DNA of 64,000 nt from Bacteroides stercorirosoris (lineage in GTDB: Bacteria > Bacteroidota > Bacteroidia > Bacteroidales > Bacteroidaceae). A program made the translations under genes and the position numbers. The stretch covers positions 35,277 to 99,276 of the forward strand of contig NZ_FQZN01000024.1 of assembly GCF_900142015.1 (NCBI RefSeq). Direction: 5' to 3'. Of this stretch, positions 60,357-64,000 are shown piece by piece; within the stretch, counting starts at the first letter, position 1; the number at the start of each line of letters is the position of its first letter. The notes below the pieces were generated by a model. It did no database searches. It was not told where the DNA came from and saw only the letters and a list, made by a program, of their open reading frames with translations.

Positions 60357-61655
60357 TTATTTTTTGCCAGCAGCTTTACGGCGCGTCAGCAACCATACGA
60401 GGGAAAACTTTACTTTCGTAGGCCCAAGCCAGGTATAATTTCCGTTTTCCTGCCACAGCAGCGTCTGATAGTTGTCGCGGGTACGGTAATGACGGTAGTC
60501 GGTACGTAGCAGACCAATGCCGAGGCTGAACTCCAAGTGCAGGTTGCGGGCGATGCGATGTGCATAGCCGTAGCTCAATCCGGCAGCGATGAAAAACTCT
60601 CCCTGGTAGCCTTTCTCTTTCCATTGCAGGTCATACTTACCTCCACCCGCATACAGGCCGAAGAAATGTCCGGTCAGCACCTCACGATTGGAACGTCTCC
60701 CCAACCAACAACGACCTTCCAGAGCGCCGGAAAGTACTTGAAGACAGTATTTGTCACCATCCAGCAGCCACCAGGGGAATATATATTCACCGTTCAGTGA
60801 CCAGCGTTTACCGATGGGGAGTTCAATCTCGATGTTGGGCATCAAGGCAGCGTCGAACAGCAGATTTGTTTTCAATGCAAACAAGGGGCGGCGGGAAGCA
60901 CGGGCGGACAGGAATGACTGCCCATGATGAAACCATTGAAGACGGTCAGCTCCCCTCTCCTTCGCCATCTCTCCAAAAACACGCTCCTCTTCCTTTATCT
61001 TTCCCAAAAGGGCAATCCCCTTCACATCCTTCATCTGCACCGTGCAGACAGTGGCATTACGAAGCCGGGGTAATATGCGGTCTTGGATATAGGTATAGGC
61101 ATACCCGCAATTCAGCCGTTTCAGCAATTCCTTGCAACGGTTGAGGTCCTTTACATAATCCAGTATCATCAGGACTTCTTCGCGGTCGGGAACGGAGTCA
61201 TCTTCTTCAATCATGCTGCGCAACCCTGCCCAATTCTCCCCCTGCGGGTCGGTAAGTATACGCTGATGCTCGATGGCCGGATATTTTTCGGAAAGGTAGT
61301 CCTTCACTGCGTCCGCACGACGTTCAGCCAAACGGATATTGTGCGTCTTGTCACCTTCGGGAGAGGCATAAGCCGTGATGAAGACAGTGTCGATAAGTGA
61401 GGCAGCGGTGCTGTTGGATAGCAGGACGTGAAAAGCACCAAGTGTTGGGCCGTTATCCATATAGCTGCTGTCTATCAGCGACCGGTCGAAACGGAAATAT
61501 AGCAACAGGGATTCGCGGAAGAAACTGTCACGTCGGCAAAGGAGTGTGTCCGCATCCATGTTCACGTCCGTATCCGCTACCTTGCCTGCAAAAACGGAAG
61601 GCGGCAACAAAAAGAGCCAAATGCCGCAAATGATTATAAATACTTCTTTTTTCAT
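60357..61655 (-). CDS. DUF3575 protein with OmpA-like N-terminal domain
   Basis: First gene of the fimbrial operon. 432 residues from the ATG at 61655, which begins a signal peptide (MKKEVFIIICGIWLFLLPPS); the frame is open further up but without a plausible signal. An OmpA-like part (about 50-220; FITAYASPEGDKTHNIRLAE, RRADAVKDYLSEKYP) is followed by the DUF3575 outer-membrane-like barrel (LKTNLLFDAALMPNIEIELP to the C-terminus). Likely outer-membrane component of the pilus system. The control region with inverted repeats starts 100 bp upstream. Confidence 0.87.
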   Translation of the reverse strand: MKKEVFIIICGIWLFLLPPSVFAGKVADTDVNMDADTLLCRRDSFFRESLLLYFRFDRSLIDSSYMDNGPTLGAFHVLLSNSTAASLIDTVFITAYASPEGDKTHNIRLAERRADAVKDYLSEKYPAIEHQRILTDPQGENWAGLRSMIEEDDSVPDREEVLMILDYVKDLNRCKELLKRLNCGYAYTYIQDRILPRLRNATVCTVQMKDVKGIALLGKIKEEERVFGEMAKERGADRLQWFHHGQSFLSARASRRPLFALKTNLLFDAALMPNIEIELPIGKRWSLNGEYIFPWWLLDGDKYCLQVLSGALEGRCWLGRRSNREVLTGHFFGLYAGGGKYDLQWKEKGYQGEFFIAAGLSYGYAHRIARNLHLEFSLGIGLLRTDYRHYRTRDNYQTLLWQENGNYTWLGPTKVKFSLVWLLTRRKAAGKK

Positions 61656-61754
61656 AAGCAAGTGGAGTTCAGAATAAATCGCTTCATAGGATGGGCGACA
61701 TATTCGGTAGTTTGTGTATAGAGTATTCGCATAATAACTTCTTTTATTATTTCC

Positions 61755-61778
61755 ATTACTTATCAAGTAACGGAAAGG
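61755..61778 (-). repeat. Left inverted repeat (IR-L) of a putative invertible promoter segment
   Basis: ATTACTTATCAAGTAACGG then AAAGG, identical over 24 bp to the reverse complement of 62272-62295. It is 100 bp upstream of the fimbrial operon's first start codon. The core has arms GTTAC and GTAAT around a 7-bp spacer TTGATAA (read on the complementary strand), the size expected for a tyrosine recombinase site. Confidence 0.75.
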
Positions 61779-62241
61779 GCAATCTTCACGCATAAAAAGA
61801 GAAGGCAACTATTCAGGTATAATACCTTCTGATTATCAGAACTATCCGTCATGCTGAGCGTAGTCGAAGCATCTCCTCTCCGCATGTAGCAAGGGGGAGT
61901 AGATCCTTCGACAAGCTCAGGATGAAGGTTACTCCGACAATAACAAGCGGGTAGCATACCTGAATAGGTACAAGAAAAGGCGTTTTCTTACCGATTATTT
62001 CAATAATCCTTTATGAAAAAACTATTTTGCTAATAAGTAAAGCGAATAGACAAGCTGTCCGTTTTTGAGGATTCAAAGATGGATGAAGTGGTGTGTGCTT
62101 TTCAGTCCGCATCAGGGGCAATATGAGATGTTTTTAGTGTTTGTAAATAGATTAATAGATAAAAATTAAGTTATTAACGTGAAAAAAAGACCTTTTATTT
62201 TGGATAATCAAAAATAATGTTCAATTTTGCAGGCACAAAGC
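61779..62241. other. Putative invertible control segment
   Basis: 463 bp between the inverted repeats, without a credible gene (a 64-residue frame at 61763-61957 lies in hairpins). It includes a dispersed REP-type palindrome (GAGCGTAGTCGAAG near 61857 pairing with CTTCGACAAGCTC near 61905) and AT-rich DNA with promoter-like boxes near the right end: leftward TATTTTTG (62210-62217) with TTTG upstream at 62235-62238, and rightward TTTG (62200-62203) with CAATTTTG (62222-62229). Which direction is active cannot be decided by eye. Confidence 0.55.
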
Positions 62242-62261
62242 TCCGTTACTTGATAAGTAAT
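62242..62261 (+). repeat. Right inverted repeat copy 1 (IR-R1)
   Basis: TCCGTTACTTGATAAGTAAT, a 20-bp match to IR-L in inverted orientation; 30 bp to the left of IR-R2. Confidence 0.75.
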
Positions 62262-62271
62262 TCCCCGCTTG

Positions 62272-62295
62272 CCTTTCCGTTACTTGATAAGTAAT
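62272..62295 (+). repeat. Right inverted repeat copy 2 (IR-R2)
   Basis: A 24-bp perfect inverted match to IR-L (CCTTTCCGTTACTTGATAAG, then TAAT), 19 bp before the stop codon of the tyrosine recombinase gene. IR-R1 and IR-R2 together could give two alternative crossover products. Confidence 0.75.
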
Positions 62296-62314
62296 TTCCT
62301 TGCAATATATTGTT

Positions 62315-63310
62315 TCATAACATATTACAATTCACATCATTTCCCCATTTACTTTTCCTAACAGAAGAAATCAATTTACGGTTAGCCTTATCCACCTTTT
62401 CATTTTCGAAGGGCTTCAGATAGGTTTCCGTCACGCGAACCGAAGAGTGTCCCAATGCCTGGCAAATGATTCCGACGGGCATTCCTATATGGTAGGCCAG
62501 TGTAGCCCAGGTGTGCCGCGCCGTGTAGGAGCTGACTTTTACACCGGGAAGTAACCGTTTAGCCAGTGCTCCCAGCATCTTATTGAAATTCCGCAAGGCT
62601 TTCTGATAATACCCGTATAAGGCATCCTCCCCTTCCGGGGCATCATTCAATATGGGAAAAAAATAGAGGGAGGCAGCATCCTTATCCTTAAACTCTTTCA
62701 GTAAGGGCAAGGCTTCCCGAGGGATGCGCAACGTGATCTGCTTTCCCGTCTTGTGGCGGCGGTACACTATCCTGCCATCACGCACATCCCTCTTGCGAAG
62801 GTGGGCAAGGTCGATGAACGGCATGCCGCGCAGCAGGAACATCAGAAGGAAATAGGCCTGTGCGCGTTGTAGTTCTTTGCAGGGCACGGCAAGATTTGTG
62901 TGCATCAGCCTGCCCATCTGTTCCTCAGTCAACGCCCGTTTGGTCTGCGACTTCACCTTGGTATACACGTCATCGAAGAGTTTAGCGTTGTGTTCCGGCG
63001 TGCCGGGTGGGGACAGGCGGTTATATACCGCCTGCAAGGTGCGCATATAGGTGGAAATGGTGTTCCAGCTCAGCCGCCTTTGCAGCAGCCAGTCCTCATA
63101 CGCTTTCAGTCGCCCGGGGGTGAACACGTCATTCACGGGCATTGCCCCACAGGAAAACTTTGCAAAAGAGTGCAAGGTGCTGGTGTAGGTATGCACCGCA
63201 GGGTACCTCTTGTCTTCACTCAATTTGTTAATGACCTTCGTCATATACAGCGAAAGGTCCAGCCTTCCGTCATCTTTCTCAATCCTTTCTGTATTCATCA
63301 CTTTTATCAT
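62315..63310 (-). CDS. Tyrosine recombinase (phage integrase family), likely local DNA invertase
   Basis: 331 residues: N-terminal SAM-like binding domain (about 20-105) and C-terminal catalytic domain. Catalytic residues: Arg in LLRGMPFIDLAHLRKRD, Lys in YRRHKTGKQI, Arg in SYTARHTWATLAYHIG, His in ALGHSSVRVTETYLKPF, which also carries the nucleophilic Tyr. The first histidine of the usual H-x-x-R is replaced by Tyr, as in other Bacteroides Tsr invertases. Start at 63310 or at the internal ATG four codons on. It ends 19 bp before IR-R2 of the fimbrial switch. Confidence 0.9.
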   Translation of the reverse strand: MIKVMNTERIEKDDGRLDLSLYMTKVINKLSEDKRYPAVHTYTSTLHSFAKFSCGAMPVNDVFTPGRLKAYEDWLLQRRLSWNTISTYMRTLQAVYNRLSPPGTPEHNAKLFDDVYTKVKSQTKRALTEEQMGRLMHTNLAVPCKELQRAQAYFLLMFLLRGMPFIDLAHLRKRDVRDGRIVYRRHKTGKQITLRIPREALPLLKEFKDKDAASLYFFPILNDAPEGEDALYGYYQKALRNFNKMLGALAKRLLPGVKVSSYTARHTWATLAYHIGMPVGIICQALGHSSVRVTETYLKPFENEKVDKANRKLISSVRKSKWGNDVNCNML

Positions 63311-63460
63311 TTAAAGTTGCACACTACGAAGTGAGTCCTGAGAACAGGAATCACAAGTGTAATGTTTGTGAATACAAAGTAAAGAAAGTGAGGAAGAAGA
63401 TTCAGAGCCAAACAAAAAGAGAAAATGCTAATATCAATCTTGAAATAACAGAAAACTTCT

Positions 63461-63468
63461 TATCTTTG
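63461..63468 (+). promoter_or_regulatory. Promoter -7 box of the MNT gene
   Basis: TATCTTTG, 37 bp before the ATG at 63506; an SD GAAAGGAG lies 13 bp before the start. Confidence 0.75.
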
Positions 63469-63505
63469 TACAAAGAACATTGTTCAAGATGAAAGGAGCA
63501 AGAAT

Positions 63506-63799
63506 ATGAAAACAAAAGATGAATGTATTGCCACACTCAGACAATTCAAAAATGATTGTGCGTCCAAATATGGCATTCGCTCTATTGGAATATTTGGTTC
63601 GGTAGCTCGTGGCGAGAATCGACCTGACAGTGATGTAGATGTTTTCGTAGAATTGGAAGAACCCGACCCATTTGTCATGTTCGATATTCGAGAAACACTG
63701 CAATCCTTGCTCGGATGTAAAGTTGATTTAGTTCGTTTGCGAGAAGGATTACGAGATCTATTACTTAAAAGAATAGAGCAAGATGGAGTTTACGCCTAA
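63506..63799 (+). CDS. MNT-type nucleotidyltransferase (antitoxin of HEPN/MNT systems)
   Basis: 97 residues. The polymerase-beta-fold motif is complete: GSVARGENRPDSDVDVFVEL (GS-x-A-R-G-E...DSDVD), near residues 30-50. Such proteins transfer AMP onto a HEPN ribonuclease toxin to neutralise it. The gene has its own promoter. Its end overlaps by 17 bp the start of a 31-residue ORF rather than a full HEPN gene. Confidence 0.9.
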   Translation: MKTKDECIATLRQFKNDCASKYGIRSIGIFGSVARGENRPDSDVDVFVELEEPDPFVMFDIRETLQSLLGCKVDLVRLREGLRDLLLKRIEQDGVYA

Positions 63800-63878
63800 G
63801 TTGAAAGAAGAAATTATTGATAAACATCTGTCCCCACTGAAAGAGGCAGTGGAAATCGTAAAACAAGATTTAATCTAA
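63783..63878 (+). CDS. Small ORF overlapping the MNT gene, possible truncated HEPN partner
   Basis: ATG at 63783 inside the MNT 3' end, TAA ending at 63878: 31 residues starting MEFTPKLKEEIIDKHLSPLK and ending EIVKQDLI, predicted helical and charged. Start overlap is the usual toxin position, but a HEPN domain is about 100-130 residues, so this may be a remnant, an independent micro-protein or a pseudogene fragment. Confidence 0.5.
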   Translation: MEFTPKLKEEIIDKHLSPLKEAVEIVKQDLI

Positions 63879-63917
63879 TAATTAATAAATAGGGATATTC
63901 CTAAGATAATAAAATTT

Positions 63918-63954
63918 AAGGCAACTAATTCATTGCGAGTTAGTTGCCTTTTTT
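63918..63954 (+). terminator. Strong terminator
   Basis: AAGGCAACTAA / TTAGTTGCCTT stem followed by TTTT, closing the MNT transcript near the window's end. Confidence 0.9.
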
Positions 63955-64000
63955 GTATCTTTAAGCATTCCCCCCAAAAAACGGTTTGACGGCCAAAACG

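Noticed and set aside
61763..61957. 64-residue frame inside the invertible segment
   Set aside because: It starts in the middle of an inverted repeat/REP hairpin and has no SD; the region behaves as control DNA.
62315..63310. Integrase as sign of an integrated element with att sites
   Set aside because: No second integration boundary, tRNA target or mobilisation gene is seen; repeats beside it are inverted, which fits inversion rather than integration.

Overview
The window is chromosomal DNA of a Bacteroides species (Bacteroidales). Evidence: promoters of the TAnnTTTG type, a Bacteroidales-type RNase P RNA, fimbrillin-type (type V pilus) lipoproteins with DUF3575 and DUF5119 partners, a 'smalltalk' micro-protein cluster, an Mpi-like serine invertase, and many Bacteroidales-only DUF families. 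No rRNA, tRNA or CRISPR array was seen. Most of the DNA is core housekeeping; the accessory DNA lies mainly right of about 48.5 kb.

Layout. 0-6 kb: glutamate-dependent acid resistance (gadB, glsA, an ion channel, gadC), split by a 173-bp inverted repeat that encloses an array of 22-bp units. 6.3-9.4 kb: rnpB, a YihY/BrkB membrane protein, a nitroreductase and riboflavin synthase. 9.8-14.5 kb: the phosphate uptake set (pstC-pstA-pstB-phoU divergent from pstS); PstC carries a PstS-like periplasmic insert. 14.5-24 kb: glnS, a TPR protein, a DUF368 lipid-carrier transporter, tpx, a DUF308 membrane protein, an Mpi-like invertase with a second 22-bp array upstream, DUF4494, yggS and a dihydroorotate dehydrogenase-like gene. 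24-38.4 kb: a nucleotide-sugar 4,6-dehydratase, phoH, folC, ridA and the co-oriented run dnaN-exonuclease-coaBC-DUF4835-recN-rlmB-degenerate protease/TPR, with a DUF3127 gene ending in an SSB-like tip divergent from dnaN. 38.4-48.5 kb: a membrane-anchored unknown, an MBL hydrolase, murB, DUF4348, the threonine pair tdh/kbl, a sensor kinase and ferritin.

Accessory right end. 48.5-52.1 kb: amidase, smalltalk, HU-like protein, DnaB-like helicase and an initiator- or loader-like protein, with four exactly 22-bp-spaced repeats upstream, so it resembles a domesticated replication module. 52.3-53.8 kb: a small antitoxin-like ORF and an unknown gene, each interrupted at an A8 tract, around a VapBC-type toxin-antitoxin pair. 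53.8-61.7 kb: a leftward fimbrial operon (DUF3575/OmpA-like, small regulator, DUF5119, three fimbrillin-like lipoproteins).

The most interesting structure is at 61.75-62.30 kb. A roughly 0.5-kb segment bounded by a 24-bp perfect inverted repeat, with an extra 20-bp copy, lies exactly between the fimbrial operon start and a tyrosine recombinase gene. This is the architecture of a phase-variable promoter switch. The window ends with an MNT-type nucleotidyltransferase antitoxin overlapping a 31-residue ORF where a HEPN toxin would normally be.
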